Positions 35,018 through 44,756 are shown, numbered from the stretch's first letter. The stretch is 64,000 nucleotides of DNA from Aliiroseovarius sp. Z3 (GCF_029105185.1 NZ_JAFMZK010000011.1:62001-126000); one strand, 5' to 3'. Program-made: numbers and translations. The notes: a model not told the origin generated them from the sequence alone.

Positions 35018-36412
35018 ATGAATCAAACGAGACGGGATTTCTTGCGCCATGCAACAATGGCGGCCTGCGCGGTGGCCATCCCGCGAACGGCTTTTGCCGA
35101 AATCCCGATCGAGGACTTGGTTGCCAAGGTCGCCCGCCAACAGCTTCTTCCAGACACCTACCCCGATACTGAGATCTGGAGCTATGGCGGCCTCATTCCG
35201 GCGCCGGAAATCCGAGTCGCGCAGGGCGATTGGGTGCGCCGCCGGTTCCGCAACGAGTTATCTGATCCCAGTTCGGTTCACTGGCACGGGATCCGGATCG
35301 ACAACGCGATGGATGGTGTTTCAGGCCTGACCCAAGAAGCCGTGCCCCCAGGCGAAAGCTTTGACTACGATTTCATTGCGCCGGACGCCGGCACCTATTG
35401 GTATCACGCGCACAATCGCTCATACGAGCAAGTCGCGCGTGGTCTGCGCGGTGCCTTGATCGTCGAAGAGGTCGATGTACCGGACATCGACCGCGAGGAA
35501 GTCATCGTTCTGGAGGACTGGTTGCTCGACCCTGAGAGCGGGCAGTTGTTCGACAATTTCGAACAGCCTATGATGATGAGCCACGGTGGACGCATCGGCA
35601 ATTTTGTCACGACGAACGGGCGCTATGACCTGACCTTGTCCGCGAAGCGCAACGAACGCATTCGTTTGCGGATCATCAACGCAGCAAGCGCGCGAATTTT
35701 CCCGCTGACGCTCTCGGGGTTGAGTGGCTGGACGGTGGCCGTCGATGGAATGCCAATCGGCCAACCCCAGCAGATTGACGGCGAGTTGATCCTCGGCCCG
35801 GCACAGCGCGTCGACCTAATTGTCGATGTGACCGAAGACGAAGGCGGCACCGCCCAATTGCTTCGCATCGGCGATGATGATCAACTGACCCCGTTGGTGA
35901 GTTTTCTGGTCGACGGCACAGCCAGTTCAGTACCAAGAGGCAAGCCACTGCCGTTGCCACCGAACCCCGCGGCACACGCCCCGGACCTTGCCGATGCGCG
36001 TGATTTGCGACTGGTCATGTCGGGCGGGGCAATGGGGCGGATGCAGTCCGCATTGCTTGGAGGGGAACGTCTTGGTTTCCGTCAGCTTGCCCAAGCGGGA
36101 AAGTTCTGGGCCCTCAATGATGTCGCCGAAATGACGGACACACCATTGGCCGATCTGTCCCTGAACGAGCCCGTGCGCTTGAAGATCGAGAACCAAACCG
36201 TTTTTCCACATGCGATGCACCTGCACGGGATGCATTTCCGCGAGCTGCGCCCCGACGGCGCGTTCGGGCCGATGCGGGACACGATCCTGTTGGCCGGCAA
36301 CGAGTCCCGGGAGATCGCCTTTACGGCAGACAATCCCGGCAAGTGGCTATTCCATTGCCACATGCTCAGCCACGCCGCGTCCGGCATGACAACCTGGATA
36401 CGGGTCACATGA
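35018..36412 (+). CDS. Tat-exported multicopper oxidase 1
   Basis: 464 aa. Tat signal TRRDFLRHATMAACAVAIPRTAFA. All four copper motifs are present: HWHG at 88-91, WYHAHN near 129, HAMHLHGMHF, and HCHMLSHAASGM at the end (type 1 Cys and His). The axial position after the last His motif is Met. It lacks the long Met-rich insert of CueO. It is a likely cuprous oxidase or general MCO in the periplasm. It overlaps the next cytochrome gene at ATGA. Confidence 0.92.
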   Translation: MNQTRRDFLRHATMAACAVAIPRTAFAEIPIEDLVAKVARQQLLPDTYPDTEIWSYGGLIPAPEIRVAQGDWVRRRFRNELSDPSSVHWHGIRIDNAMDGVSGLTQEAVPPGESFDYDFIAPDAGTYWYHAHNRSYEQVARGLRGALIVEEVDVPDIDREEVIVLEDWLLDPESGQLFDNFEQPMMMSHGGRIGNFVTTNGRYDLTLSAKRNERIRLRIINAASARIFPLTLSGLSGWTVAVDGMPIGQPQQIDGELILGPAQRVDLIVDVTEDEGGTAQLLRIGDDDQLTPLVSFLVDGTASSVPRGKPLPLPPNPAAHAPDLADARDLRLVMSGGAMGRMQSALLGGERLGFRQLAQAGKFWALNDVAEMTDTPLADLSLNEPVRLKIENQTVFPHAMHLHGMHFRELRPDGAFGPMRDTILLAGNESREIAFTADNPGKWLFHCHMLSHAASGMTTWIRVT

Positions 36413-36891
36413 GGTATTTCGTTTGGTCCATTCCGATCACTGTCGTCGCAGCCGCCCTCACATATTGGCTCTCGACCAGTGCATTCTCGGATGTCGGCAG
36501 CGCCACCAAGTCGGAGAGCTACGACATCGAAGAAGGCGCGTTGCTATATGCAGAAAACTGTGCGTCTTGTCATGGCGCGGGTCTGGAAGGCCAGCCGGAA
36601 TGGCGAACGCCCGGCGCGGATGGGCGCCTGCCAGCACCACCACATGATGAGACGGGTCACACCTGGCATCATCCTGACAGCCTGCTCTTCGATTACACAA
36701 AACTGGGGGGTGCGGCGCTTCTGGCGCGTCAGGGCGTCGAATTCGACAGTGGCATGCCCGGTTTCGCAGACGTGCTGACCGACCAGCAAATTCACAACAT
36801 CCTGGCCTTCATCCGGTCCACCTGGCCAGACCGCATCCGCGAAGTCCAGGCCGCGCGGACAGAAGCCGACGAACAACGGGGAGAGAACTAA
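36409..36891 (+). CDS. Membrane-anchored cytochrome c
   Basis: 160 aa from the ATG at 36409. TM (FVWSIPITVVAAALTYWLSTSAF), haem motif NCASCHGAGLEG near residue 48, distal Met in SGMPGFADVL. Coupled to the multicopper oxidase by stop-start overlap, so it may receive electrons from it. Confidence 0.87.
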   Translation: MRYFVWSIPITVVAAALTYWLSTSAFSDVGSATKSESYDIEEGALLYAENCASCHGAGLEGQPEWRTPGADGRLPAPPHDETGHTWHHPDSLLFDYTKLGGAALLARQGVEFDSGMPGFADVLTDQQIHNILAFIRSTWPDRIREVQAARTEADEQRGEN

Positions 36892-36892
36892 A

Positions 36893-37624
36893 ATGCGTTT
36901 CAGACAAGCCTTCACGACGGTCGCGATAGCTGCCTTGCTTCCGATACCGGCACTCGCGGACGAACTGTCAGAGTCCCGGGTCAAGGAACTTGTGCTCGAG
37001 GCAATCCGCGAGAACCCGGAGATTGTCATGGAGGCCGTGGCGATCCTCGAACAAAGGCAGGCGCAAGCGCAGGAGCTCAGTCAGGCCCAAGTTCTGAATG
37101 ACCAGCGCGAACTGATCGAGAACGATCCGAATGCGCCGGTTCTCGGCAACCTGGAAGGGGACGTCACTGTTGTGGAATTTTTCGACTACAACTGTCCCTA
37201 TTGTCGGCGGGTCAAACCCGAGGTGCGGGCTTTGATCGAAGACGATCCCAACATTCGCCTCGTCTATCGTGAATGGCCCATTCTCGGAGACGGATCGGTG
37301 TTTGCCGCGAAAGCGGCCTTGGCAGCGCGCAAGCAGGACAAATACGAAGAGTTTCACTGGGCAATGATGGGGCTGGAAGGCCGCGCGGAAGAGGCCTCCG
37401 TGCTGCGCGTGGCCGAGGAGATCGGCCTGGATATCGCGCAGTTGCGCAAGGACATGGAGGCCCCCGAGGTCGAAGAGCACATTGCGACCTCCATGCAACT
37501 GACCCAAGCTCTGGGCTTTAACGGCACGCCGTCTTTCGTGATCGGGGATGCGCTGGTCCCGGGCTTCGTCGAAAAGGCGCAGCTTGCCGACTTGGTCGAG
37601 GAAGCCCGCAAAGTCGAAGACTGA
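36893..37624 (+). CDS. scsC: DsbA-family thiol oxidoreductase, ScsC-like
   Basis: 243 aa. Signal peptide, then an N-terminal helical stalk (VKELVLEAIRENPEIVMEAVAILEQRQAQAQELS) like that which trimerises ScsC/BcfH, then VVEFFDYNCPYCRRVKPEV with active site CPYC and cis-Pro loop GTPSFVIGD. It probably acts as a copper-protective isomerase recycled by the ScsB-type protein. Last gene of the operon, before a strong hairpin. Confidence 0.85.
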   Translation: MRFRQAFTTVAIAALLPIPALADELSESRVKELVLEAIRENPEIVMEAVAILEQRQAQAQELSQAQVLNDQRELIENDPNAPVLGNLEGDVTVVEFFDYNCPYCRRVKPEVRALIEDDPNIRLVYREWPILGDGSVFAAKAALAARKQDKYEEFHWAMMGLEGRAEEASVLRVAEEIGLDIAQLRKDMEAPEVEEHIATSMQLTQALGFNGTPSFVIGDALVPGFVEKAQLADLVEEARKVED

Positions 37625-37630
37625 AATTCT

Positions 37631-37662
37631 GTGCCTGGACCACCCTTGGGTGGTTCAGGCAC
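37631..37662. terminator. Bidirectional terminator hairpin
   Basis: A 15-bp stem with one G-T wobble and a 2-nt loop (GTGCCTGGACCACCC and its near complement), between the convergent scsC-like and copZ genes. Confidence 0.75.
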
Positions 37663-37666
37663 TGCA

Positions 37667-37867
37667 TCAAGCGGCCGCAGGTTCCACGTTGTAGCCCGCA
37701 TCCCGAATGATCGCTTGGACCTGATCGGCTGGTAACACGCTGTCGACATGCACCTGTCGGGCAGAAAGGTCACATTCTACGCCTGCATTCGGATCTGCGC
37801 TCTTCACCGCGCTTTCGATTGCTGCGGTGCAATGCCCACAGCTCATGTCCGGAACGCTGAACTTCAT
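37667..37867 (-). CDS. copZ: CopZ-like copper chaperone (HMA domain)
   Basis: 66 aa from the ATG at 37867, chosen because AAGGAG lies 8 nt upstream (a GTG at 37876 falls within that site). Ferredoxin-like HMA fold with MSCGHC near residue 8 and the G-Y-NVEP end. It delivers Cu(I) to CopA. It is divergent from copA, with separate CueR-like promoters. Confidence 0.9.
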   Translation of the reverse strand: MKFSVPDMSCGHCTAAIESAVKSADPNAGVECDLSARQVHVDSVLPADQVQAIIRDAGYNVEPAAA

Positions 37868-37899
37868 CGGAACCACTCCTTGATCTGATTTCTATCGGT

Positions 37900-37930
37900 G
37901 ACATGGGGCTTCCCCCCGCTGGAAGGTCAA
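37900..37930 (-). promoter_or_regulatory. CueR-type promoter of copZ
   Basis: Minus strand: TTGACC (37930-37925), 19-bp spacer TTCCAG-CGG-GGGGAA-GCCC, then CATGTC (37905-37900). Confidence 0.8.
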
Positions 37931-37958
37931 GTGAAGAAATTTATTTGGCGCCCTCCCA

Positions 37959-37989
37959 TTGACCCTCCAGTAACTGGAAGCCTCATATT
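37959..37989 (+). promoter_or_regulatory. CueR-type promoter of copA
   Basis: TTGACC at 37959-37964, 19-bp spacer with CTCCAG-TAA-CTGGAA, then CATATT at 37984-37989. The predicted transcript start near 37996 favours translation of copA from 38020. Confidence 0.88.
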
Positions 37990-38019
37990 CCACTTCGAAT
38001 GGAAAAACAGGTGACACAT

Positions 38020-40530
38020 ATGCCCGAACCCAAACAGATCAGCCTGCCGATCGAAGGCATGTCATGCGCGTCCTGCGTTGGCAGGGTCGATCGCGCATTG
38101 AATGCAATCGACGGCGTAGAGGATGTGTCGGTGAACCTTGCCTCGGAAACTGCTCGCATGAGCGTGGACGCGCTCAAGCGCATTCCCGACATCATCGAAT
38201 CCCTTCGCGAGCTGGGCTACCCCGCGCGGAAGGCCAGGGCCGAACTCACGATTGCAGCGATGTCCTGTGCCTCTTGCGTCGGGCGGGTCGATAAGGCGCT
38301 TGCCGCGGTGCCCGGGGTGGTCGAGGTGAACGTCAACCTCGCCTCAGAGACGGCGACGGTCGTTTACGTCGAAGGTCTTGTCACGACATCCGATCTGATC
38401 GAATCAAGCGGCGCGGCAGGGTATCCAGCAACCGTGGCAACGGCCCAGGCCGGTGACGACAGAGTTGCGCGCAAGGAGGAAGAGGCTCAGGCGCTTGCCA
38501 AACGGGTCACCTTTGCGGCCATCCTCGCCTTGCCGGTCTTCCTGATCGAAATGGGTGGCCACGTCATTCCGGCCGTTCATATGCTGATCGAGACCACGAT
38601 TGGCCAGCAGACGAGTTGGCTTCTTCAGTTCGTGCTGACGACAATCGTTCTCTTCGGCCCGGGCCGGACGTTTTACACCAAGGGTTTCCCGGCCTTGTTC
38701 CGGGGTGCCCCCGACATGAACAGCCTCGTCGCGGTCGGCACCGGGGCGGCTTACCTTTATTCCGTGGTTGCGACATTCGTACCGTCGGTCCTGCCTGACA
38801 CGCTGCGCACCGTCTATTTCGAGGCGGCAGCGGTCATCGTCGTTCTGATCCTTCTGGGGCGGTTTCTTGAAGCGCGCGCCAAGGGGAGAACGGGCGCGGC
38901 CATCCAGAAGCTATTAGGGCTTCAGGCGCGGACTGCACGCGTGATGCGGGACGGAGAAAGCGTCGAGATCGAGATCGATGCGCTGGTTCAGGGTGACATC
39001 GTCATCGTGCGCCCTGGTGAACGCATCGCGGTCGATGGCGAGGTCATCGAGGGGACCAGCCGCGTCGACGAAAGCATGCTGACAGGCGAGCCGATCCCCG
39101 CTGAAAAAGGTGCCGGAGATACGGTGACCGGCGGGACGGTCAACGGCGCCGGAAGCCTGCAGTTCCTCGCCACGCGGGTCGGCGCCGACACGACCCTGGC
39201 GCAGATTATTCGCATGGTCGAAGAGGCCCAGGGCGCCAAACTGCCGATCCAGGGATTGGTCGACCGGATCACCTTGTGGTTCGTGCCTGCCGTGATGGCG
39301 ATCGCGGCGGCGACCGTGCTGGTCTGGCTGTTTTTCGGGCCTGATCCGGCCCTGACGATGGCGCTGGTCGCCGGTGTGTCGGTGCTCATCATCGCGTGCC
39401 CCTGCGCGATGGGGCTTGCGACGCCGACCTCGATCATGGTCGGGACGGGACGTGCTGCGGAAATGGGTGTCCTGTTCCGTAAAGGTGACGCCTTGCAGCA
39501 ACTTGATACCGTTGATGTGGTCGCCCTCGACAAAACAGGCACGGTGACCGAGGGGCGACCCGCACTGACTGACCTTGTGCTGGCGGAAGGGTTCGATCGC
39601 CCAACAACGCTCTCGAAGATCGCTGCCGTGGAGTCGCTCTCCGAGCATCCTGTCGCGGACGCCATCGTGCGGGCCGCGCGGGCCGAGGGCGCACCTCTTG
39701 TGGCGGCCGAAGGCTTTCAATCGGTCACAGGTTACGGCGTGCGCGCCGTGGTCGAAGACGTGGAGGTGTTGGTTGGGGCCGACCGCTACATGGCGCGCGA
39801 AGGCATTGACGTCTCGGCATTGGCTCCAGAGGAAACGAAGATCGCAAGCAAGGGTCGCACGGCGCTTTACGCTGCCATAGATGGGCGTGTCGCCGCCGTG
39901 ATCGGCGTGGCCGATCCGGTCAAACCGGCAAGCCGCGCAGCCATCGCAGCGCTGCACGAAAAGGGTCTTGCGGTTGCGATGATCACCGGCGACAAACGCG
40001 AAACCGCCGAAGCCATCGCCCGCGAAACCGGTATCGACCACGTCATCGCCGGCGTCCTGCCGGACGGCAAGGTTGCGGCGCTCGACAGTTTGCGCCAAGG
40101 GAACAAGCGCATCGCCTTTGTCGGCGACGGGATCAACGACGCCCCGGCGCTGGCGCATGCCGATGTGGGCATCGCCATTGGAACCGGCACCGATGTGGCC
40201 ATCGAATCTGCGGATGTCGTCCTGATGTCGGGCGATTTGCGCGGCGTGGTGAACGCCTTCGAAGTATCGCGGCGAACCATGCGCAACATCCGGCAGAACC
40301 TGTTCTGGGCCTTTGCCTACAACGTGGCACTTATTCCGGTCGCTGCCGGGGTGCTCTATCCGGCCTTTGGGTTGCTCCTGTCACCAATCCTTGCGGCGGG
40401 TGCGATGGCGTTGTCCTCGGTGTTTGTCCTGACCAATGCCCTGCGGCTGCGGCGCATCGCGCCTGCGATGGACGAGCAGCGCGCAATCCCGGCAGAGATG
40501 GCAGCCGCCACTCCTGCTCCAGCAGAATAA
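38020..40530 (+). CDS. copA: CopA, Cu(I)-exporting P1B-type ATPase
   Basis: 836 aa from the ATG at 38020 (an ATG at 37999 is too close to the promoter). Two N-terminal HMA domains have GMSCASC (Cys 16 and 19) and AMSCASC (Cys 83 and 86). Then eight TM helices, TGEPIPAEK actuator, [12 protein letters not shown] in TM6, phosphorylation [13 protein letters not shown] nucleotide motif and GDGINDAP hinge. It exports Cu(I) from cytoplasm to periplasm. It is followed 12 nt later by cueR, likely one transcript. Confidence 0.96.
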   Translation: MPEPKQISLPIEGMSCASCVGRVDRALNAIDGVEDVSVNLASETARMSVDALKRIPDIIESLRELGYPARKARAELTIAAMSCASCVGRVDKALAAVPGVVEVNVNLASETATVVYVEGLVTTSDLIESSGAAGYPATVATAQAGDDRVARKEEEAQALAKRVTFAAILALPVFLIEMGGHVIPAVHMLIETTIGQQTSWLLQFVLTTIVLFGPGRTFYTKGFPALFRGAPDMNSLVAVGTGAAYLYSVVATFVPSVLPDTLRTVYFEAAAVIVVLILLGRFLEARAKGRTGAAIQKLLGLQARTARVMRDGESVEIEIDALVQGDIVIVRPGERIAVDGEVIEGTSRVDESMLTGEPIPAEKGAGDTVTGGTVNGAGSLQFLATRVGADTTLAQIIRMVEEAQGAKLPIQGLVDRITLWFVPAVMAIAAATVLVWLFFGPDPALTMALVAGVSVLIIACPCAMGLATPTSIMVGTGRAAEMGVLFRKGDALQQLDTVDVVALDKTGTVTEGRPALTDLVLAEGFDRPTTLSKIAAVESLSEHPVADAIVRAARAEGAPLVAAEGFQSVTGYGVRAVVEDVEVLVGADRYMAREGIDVSALAPEETKIASKGRTALYAAIDGRVAAVIGVADPVKPASRAAIAALHEKGLAVAMITGDKRETAEAIARETGIDHVIAGVLPDGKVAALDSLRQGNKRIAFVGDGINDAPALAHADVGIAIGTGTDVAIESADVVLMSGDLRGVVNAFEVSRRTMRNIRQNLFWAFAYNVALIPVAAGVLYPAFGLLLSPILAAGAMALSSVFVLTNALRLRRIAPAMDEQRAIPAEMAAATPAPAE

Positions 40531-40542
40531 CGGAGGTCCGAC

Positions 40543-40941
40543 ATGAACATCGGAGACGTTGCCCGACAATCGGGTGTGCCCGCCAAGACGATCCGCTACT
40601 ACGAGGACATCGGTCTGATCCGCCCGAACCGTAGCGAGAACGGCTATCGCGCGTTCACCGAGAACCACGTTCACAAGCTGGCGTTTCTGGGTCGCGCACG
40701 GGCCTTGGGGTTCACCATCGAAGATTGCAGGACGCTCCTGTCGCTCTACGAGGATGAAAACCGCGAAAGCATGCAAGTGAAGGCGGTTGCGGAAGACCAT
40801 CTGCGCCAGATCGAGGAAAAGATCGCGAAACTGCAATCCATGCGCGCGACGCTCGCCGAACTGGTGGAAAAATGTGCCGGGGATCACCGGCCCGACTGCC
40901 CCATCATCGAGGATCTGTCGCCGGAGCGGTTGGCCAAGTGA
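40543..40941 (+). CDS. cueR: CueR, MerR-family copper regulator
   Basis: 132 aa. N-terminal HTH (NIGDVARQSGVPAKTIRYYEDIGLI), long dimer helix, and the CueR metal loop with Cys in KCAGDHRPDCPIIEDL (C-X7-C spacing). RBS GGAGG. It probably regulates the TTGACC-N19 promoters found at 16364, 21111, 37900, 37959 and 49277. Confidence 0.93.
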   Translation: MNIGDVARQSGVPAKTIRYYEDIGLIRPNRSENGYRAFTENHVHKLAFLGRARALGFTIEDCRTLLSLYEDENRESMQVKAVAEDHLRQIEEKIAKLQSMRATLAELVEKCAGDHRPDCPIIEDLSPERLAK

Positions 40942-40962
40942 CAGGCAAGAAGGGGCTGTACC

Positions 40963-41727
40963 TCAGAACCAGATCGCGCGGACCGGCATCCAGATACCCA
41001 TGAAGATCATCATCAGGTTTTCCGTCAGCGAAATGAACCCCAGCGGGACGGAACTGTCACCGCCGACGCAGGCGCATTTCAGCTCTCTCTTGTCGATATA
41101 AACAGCCTTGAACACGCTGACAGCGCCTACCGTGCCGATAAACAGGGCGACAGGCGCCGAGAGCCACAGCAGCGCGCCGGCAGTCATCAGGACACCTGCC
41201 AACGCTTCGCCGAACGGGTAGACCTTGCCGTATCGCACCCATTTGCGCGCCAGCAGATCGTAGTTGAGGAACATCGTCGAAAACCCTTCGACATCCTGCA
41301 ATTTCTGGATCGCGAGAATGGTCATGGACAGCGAAATGAACCATTCGAACCCCCGCAAGGTAAGGACCGACCCGTACTGGTGCCAAGACAGGCCCAATGC
41401 CAACAGCGCGGCAACGGAAAAGATCGCGATGACCGGCTGGTAGGTCGTGTCGCTTTGCTCTTCCTCGGGTGGGTCAATGTCGAAAAACACCCTGAGATCA
41501 TCGTAACCGCCGATCCGTTCGTCCCCGATGAAAGTCTGCGGCGTCGTCTCGACCCCGTGCTTCTCCATGAAAGCATCGGTGTCTTCACGGGTGTCAAGCG
41601 GATGGTCTTCCACCTCGAAGCCTTGCCGCTCCAGCAGGTCTTTCGATTTCAGACCGTAGGGGCAGACATGGCCCGGCATGACCATGCGATAAAGCTGCGC
41701 GGATTTACTGTCTGTGTCGCGGGGCAT
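40963..41727 (-). CDS. Glutaredoxin-MauE fusion membrane protein
   Basis: 254 aa. Residues 1-85 form a glutaredoxin fold (VCPYGLKSKDLLERQGFEVEDHPLDTR ... VETTPQTFIGDERIGGYDDL); the usual CPYC is CPYG, monothiol-like. Residues about 95-254 hold four TM helices of the MauE/DoxX type with CACVGGDSSVPLG between the last two. MauE-like proteins act in periplasmic disulfide formation. It converges with cueR. Its role may be to supply or remove thiol redox equivalents in copper stress. Confidence 0.8.
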   Translation of the reverse strand: MPRDTDSKSAQLYRMVMPGHVCPYGLKSKDLLERQGFEVEDHPLDTREDTDAFMEKHGVETTPQTFIGDERIGGYDDLRVFFDIDPPEEEQSDTTYQPVIAIFSVAALLALGLSWHQYGSVLTLRGFEWFISLSMTILAIQKLQDVEGFSTMFLNYDLLARKWVRYGKVYPFGEALAGVLMTAGALLWLSAPVALFIGTVGAVSVFKAVYIDKRELKCACVGGDSSVPLGFISLTENLMMIFMGIWMPVRAIWF

Positions 41728-41739
41728 GTCCTTTCCTCC

Positions 41740-42576
41740 TTATCCGCTGCACGTAAGTTGACCACGGAACCCGGCTTCGTAGTCGGTTCCCGCGCTGACG
41801 ATCAGATCGGTCAGGTCACCGTTCGTCTCTGCGATCTCGGCCGACAGCGGGCCTTCAGAAAATGCATTTTCGCCCTGCGCATTCAGGCGCACCAGATCAC
41901 CGCTGATCTTCATTGCGGCTGCAGACCCTTCGCCGGTTTCACCAGTCACCAGTACAGCCGGACTGTCCGAGGTGTAAGCAAAGCGGCAATTTCCGCCATT
42001 CGGGAACACCGCAGCGATTTCGTCTTCCGTCAGAAACTCAGGATCGACCTTCGACACGACCTCCGTTTGAAGCGCCTGTTGCGCATCCACAACCTGCGCC
42101 GGCGTTTCGCTTCGCGTGGCCGATGCTTCGCCGTTTGCTCCAATGTCAGCAATAAGGTAGCGCATTTCGGCGATTTCCTTGTCCTGCGCATAGATAATGT
42201 CGTCTGCGAGCCCCCGGACGCGCGGGTCGGTGATCTCGGCACGAGTCGACGTCATGATGGCGATCGAGTGGTGCGGGATCATGGCGCGCATGTAGGACCT
42301 GTCCTGCACCGTGAATTGCCCGCGAACCAGCCAGAGGCTCGCCGCGAAAAGGACTATTGCGCCAACGAAAATCGCGATGTTGGCTTTGGTGTTCTGATAC
42401 ATGGACAACATGTACGCCAACATGATCACGGCCATGGTCGCCCCCATCAGGATGGCCATGTAAAGGCGTGTCTCCGAAAAGAAGATATGGCCCCAAAGAT
42501 AGGTGTTCAGGTACATCAGAACGAACATGACCACGGTCGATGTTCCGATCATCATAAAGAATCGTGAGTAGTGCAT
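41740..42576 (-). CDS. DUF305 membrane protein with extra C-terminal domain
   Basis: 278 aa. Three TM helices in the first 85 residues, then the DUF305 copper-binding motif MRAMIPHHSIAIMTSTRAEI and DDIIYAQDKEIAEMRYLI. A C-terminal domain of about 110 residues (FLTEDEIAAVFPNGGNCRFAYTSDSPAVLVTG..) follows that most DUF305 proteins lack. AGGAGGTGA precedes the ATG. The promoter region carries a TCCAGCGCTGGA palindrome. Confidence 0.82.
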   Translation of the reverse strand: MHYSRFFMMIGTSTVVMFVLMYLNTYLWGHIFFSETRLYMAILMGATMAVIMLAYMLSMYQNTKANIAIFVGAIVLFAASLWLVRGQFTVQDRSYMRAMIPHHSIAIMTSTRAEITDPRVRGLADDIIYAQDKEIAEMRYLIADIGANGEASATRSETPAQVVDAQQALQTEVVSKVDPEFLTEDEIAAVFPNGGNCRFAYTSDSPAVLVTGETGEGSAAAMKISGDLVRLNAQGENAFSEGPLSAEIAETNGDLTDLIVSAGTDYEAGFRGQLTCSG

Positions 42577-42755
42577 TTCCAGTCACCTCCTTGCAGTTCT
42601 CTGTAAAACAACAACATTCCAGCGCTGGAGAGTTCCAAAAGCACGAATTTTCGTAGTTTCAAGGCAACAAAGGCGCGTCGTTTGCCCCGGTTCACGGCTT
42701 CTTTTCTTTGCCCCTGACGCGCACTGAATTTTCATGGGTCCGAGGAGATCGCGCC

Positions 42756-43337
42756 ATGCAGAATTTCACGAGACGAGAATTGATTTGTGCCGGAGCGATG
42801 GGTTGCTTTCTGCCCACAACTGCCTGGGCCCACAAAGTCAAATTGCCCGAACGGTTCGAACCACAATTGGTAAACACCCGTCGTGGTGACTGGGTTAAAG
42901 GCGATGTCCACGTCGTTCCCGACGATTTTTTCCTTTATTTCATGCTCGAGGACGGGATGGCGATCCGCTACGGGGTCGGGGTAGGGCGCAAAGGTTTGTA
43001 CGAACCCGGAGAGTTCACGGTAGCGCGCAAGGCCAAATGGCCATGGTGGCGGCCAACGAACGCCATGATCCGGCGCGAGCCACGCAAATACGCAAAGTAC
43101 AAGGATGGACTGAAAGGCGGGCCATACAACCCGCTCGGGGCCCGCGCGCTCTATCTCTACGATGCCGAGGGACGCGATACCTATCTTCGCATTCATGGAA
43201 CGAACGCCCCGGAGACAATTGGGTCTGCCGTGTCGAATGGATGCGCGCGGTTGACGAATGAACATGTGAAGGATCTGTACGAACGCGTTGAAATCGGCGC
43301 CCGCGTCTTCCTGTATCCCAAAGTGACAACGGCGTGA
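42756..43337 (+). CDS. L,D-transpeptidase (YkuD) 2
   Basis: 193 aa from the ATG at 42756 (GAGGAG upstream). Tat-like leader TRRELICAGAMGCFLPTTAWA. The active-site region is RIHGTNAPETIGSAVSNGCARL with catalytic Cys in SNGC. Upstream blocks YGVGVGRKGLYEPGEFTV and WPWWRPTNAMI are shared with the other copies. It is 83 nt before multicopper oxidase 2. Confidence 0.9.
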   Translation: MQNFTRRELICAGAMGCFLPTTAWAHKVKLPERFEPQLVNTRRGDWVKGDVHVVPDDFFLYFMLEDGMAIRYGVGVGRKGLYEPGEFTVARKAKWPWWRPTNAMIRREPRKYAKYKDGLKGGPYNPLGARALYLYDAEGRDTYLRIHGTNAPETIGSAVSNGCARLTNEHVKDLYERVEIGARVFLYPKVTTA

Positions 43338-43420
43338 GGAGTGTTCTGTCGCCTTGAAGTTCCTCTTCCGGAAATGGCACAAGTGCGGCAGTTGGCGAAA
43401 GCCAGTCTATCATTCATGAG

Positions 43421-44725
43421 GTGACGGAATTGTCTTTGAGCCGGAGGTCTTTCCTTGGCGGGATGACCGTTGCGCTGACTGGTACCCGCTTGCCAGCAGC
43501 GACACACGAGTTGATCCTCGCGCCCCAATCGATCAAGGCGCACCTTGCTGGGTACGACGTGTCGATGTTGGGCTTCAACGGTGGTCTGCCGGGCCCAGAA
43601 GTCAGAATGCGACAAGGACAAACCGCCCGCATTACCCTCGATAACCGATTGGAGGAGGGCGCTCTCGTTCACTGGCATGGGTTGCGGGTTCCAAATCGGA
43701 TGGATGGTGTCAACGTCCTCACTCAGGATGTGGTCATTCCGGGCGACTCGTATCGTTATCAATTCGGCGTCCCGGATGCCGGCACGTATTGGTATCACTC
43801 GCATTACCTGTCTTACGATCAGGTCAGCCGCGGTCTTTTCGGCGCCTTCATCGTCGAGGAGCAAAATGCGCCGGCTGTCGACCATGACATCGTTGTTCAG
43901 TTCTTCGATGTCTTGTTGGATCAGTCCGGACAGTACGACGAAGGGTTCAACCCGGCTCATTTCGCGACCGAGGGCCGTATCGGCAATACGGTCACGGCGC
44001 TTGTTTCCAATGGAACCAGCAAGAATGTGAGACAAGGCGACCGCCTGCGCTTGCGCCTGATAAATCCCTCTATCGACAGGGTTTACCGTGTCGGGCTGGA
44101 CGGTCTGGCAGGCAAGATCGTTGCACTGGATGGTATGCCCCTGGCGCATCCACGGACGCTCGAACCGATCCTTCTCGCTCCGGGGCAAAGATGCGATGTG
44201 ATTGGTGATGCAACCGGGCCAATTCGGTTCGGCGACAGTTTTGGAGAGCGGACGTTGAGCCTTGGCGAAATCGCTGTTTCCGGTTCCCGTGAGCCTGCGA
44301 AAGCGCCCATCACCGCGTTGCCCGCCAACCGAATTCCCGCCCCGCAAGAGCCCGGCCAAACCGCGGAGCTGGTGCTTCAGGGAGGTGCGGGAAGCGCGTC
44401 CCACAACGGCACAGGGACGTGGGCGCTCAATGACGTATCGGGCCTGCCTCGAACCCCTTTCCTATCCGTCGCGCAGGGGACGACCGCGCGCATTTCGATC
44501 CGCAACGAAACCGGGTTTCCACACGTCATGCATCTGCATGGCCACCATTTCTGGGAACTCGATGCGGCGGGGAAAGCCGGTCCATACCGGGACTCGACCT
44601 ATCTGGATATCGGCGAGACGCGGGATATTCTCGTCGTCTTGGGCAATCCGGGATCCTGGATGCTGCATTGCCACATGTTGAGCCACCAGGCCGACGGTAT
44701 GGCAACGTGGATCAGAGTCGGCTGA
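43421..44725 (+). CDS. Tat-exported multicopper oxidase 2
   Basis: 434 aa from the GTG at 43421; a TTG three codons later is better spaced from GAGGTG and would also keep the signal LSRRSFLGGMTVALTG. Copper motifs: HWHGLRVPNRMDG, WYHSHYLSYDQ, HVMHLHGHHFW and HCHMLSHQADGM. Paralogue of MCO 1 but shorter. It pairs with the L,D-transpeptidase just upstream. Confidence 0.9.
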   Translation: MTELSLSRRSFLGGMTVALTGTRLPAATHELILAPQSIKAHLAGYDVSMLGFNGGLPGPEVRMRQGQTARITLDNRLEEGALVHWHGLRVPNRMDGVNVLTQDVVIPGDSYRYQFGVPDAGTYWYHSHYLSYDQVSRGLFGAFIVEEQNAPAVDHDIVVQFFDVLLDQSGQYDEGFNPAHFATEGRIGNTVTALVSNGTSKNVRQGDRLRLRLINPSIDRVYRVGLDGLAGKIVALDGMPLAHPRTLEPILLAPGQRCDVIGDATGPIRFGDSFGERTLSLGEIAVSGSREPAKAPITALPANRIPAPQEPGQTAELVLQGGAGSASHNGTGTWALNDVSGLPRTPFLSVAQGTTARISIRNETGFPHVMHLHGHHFWELDAAGKAGPYRDSTYLDIGETRDILVVLGNPGSWMLHCHMLSHQADGMATWIRVG

Positions 44726-44736
44726 GGGTCGAGACG

Positions 44737-44756
44737 GATACATACCGTTACAAATC
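44737..44756 (+). promoter_or_regulatory. Candidate response-regulator box of dsbB-LDT operon
   Basis: GATACATACCGTTACAAATC, two GNTACA hexamers with 10-bp period, 82 nt before the dsbB start. Confidence 0.65.

Noticed and set aside
42608-42638. CueR promoter in front of the DUF305 gene
   Set aside because: A TCCAGCGCTGGA palindrome is present, but the half-sites are 1 bp closer than in the other operators and the -35 (TTGGAA) and -10 (TGTTGT) are poor. It is left as unproven.
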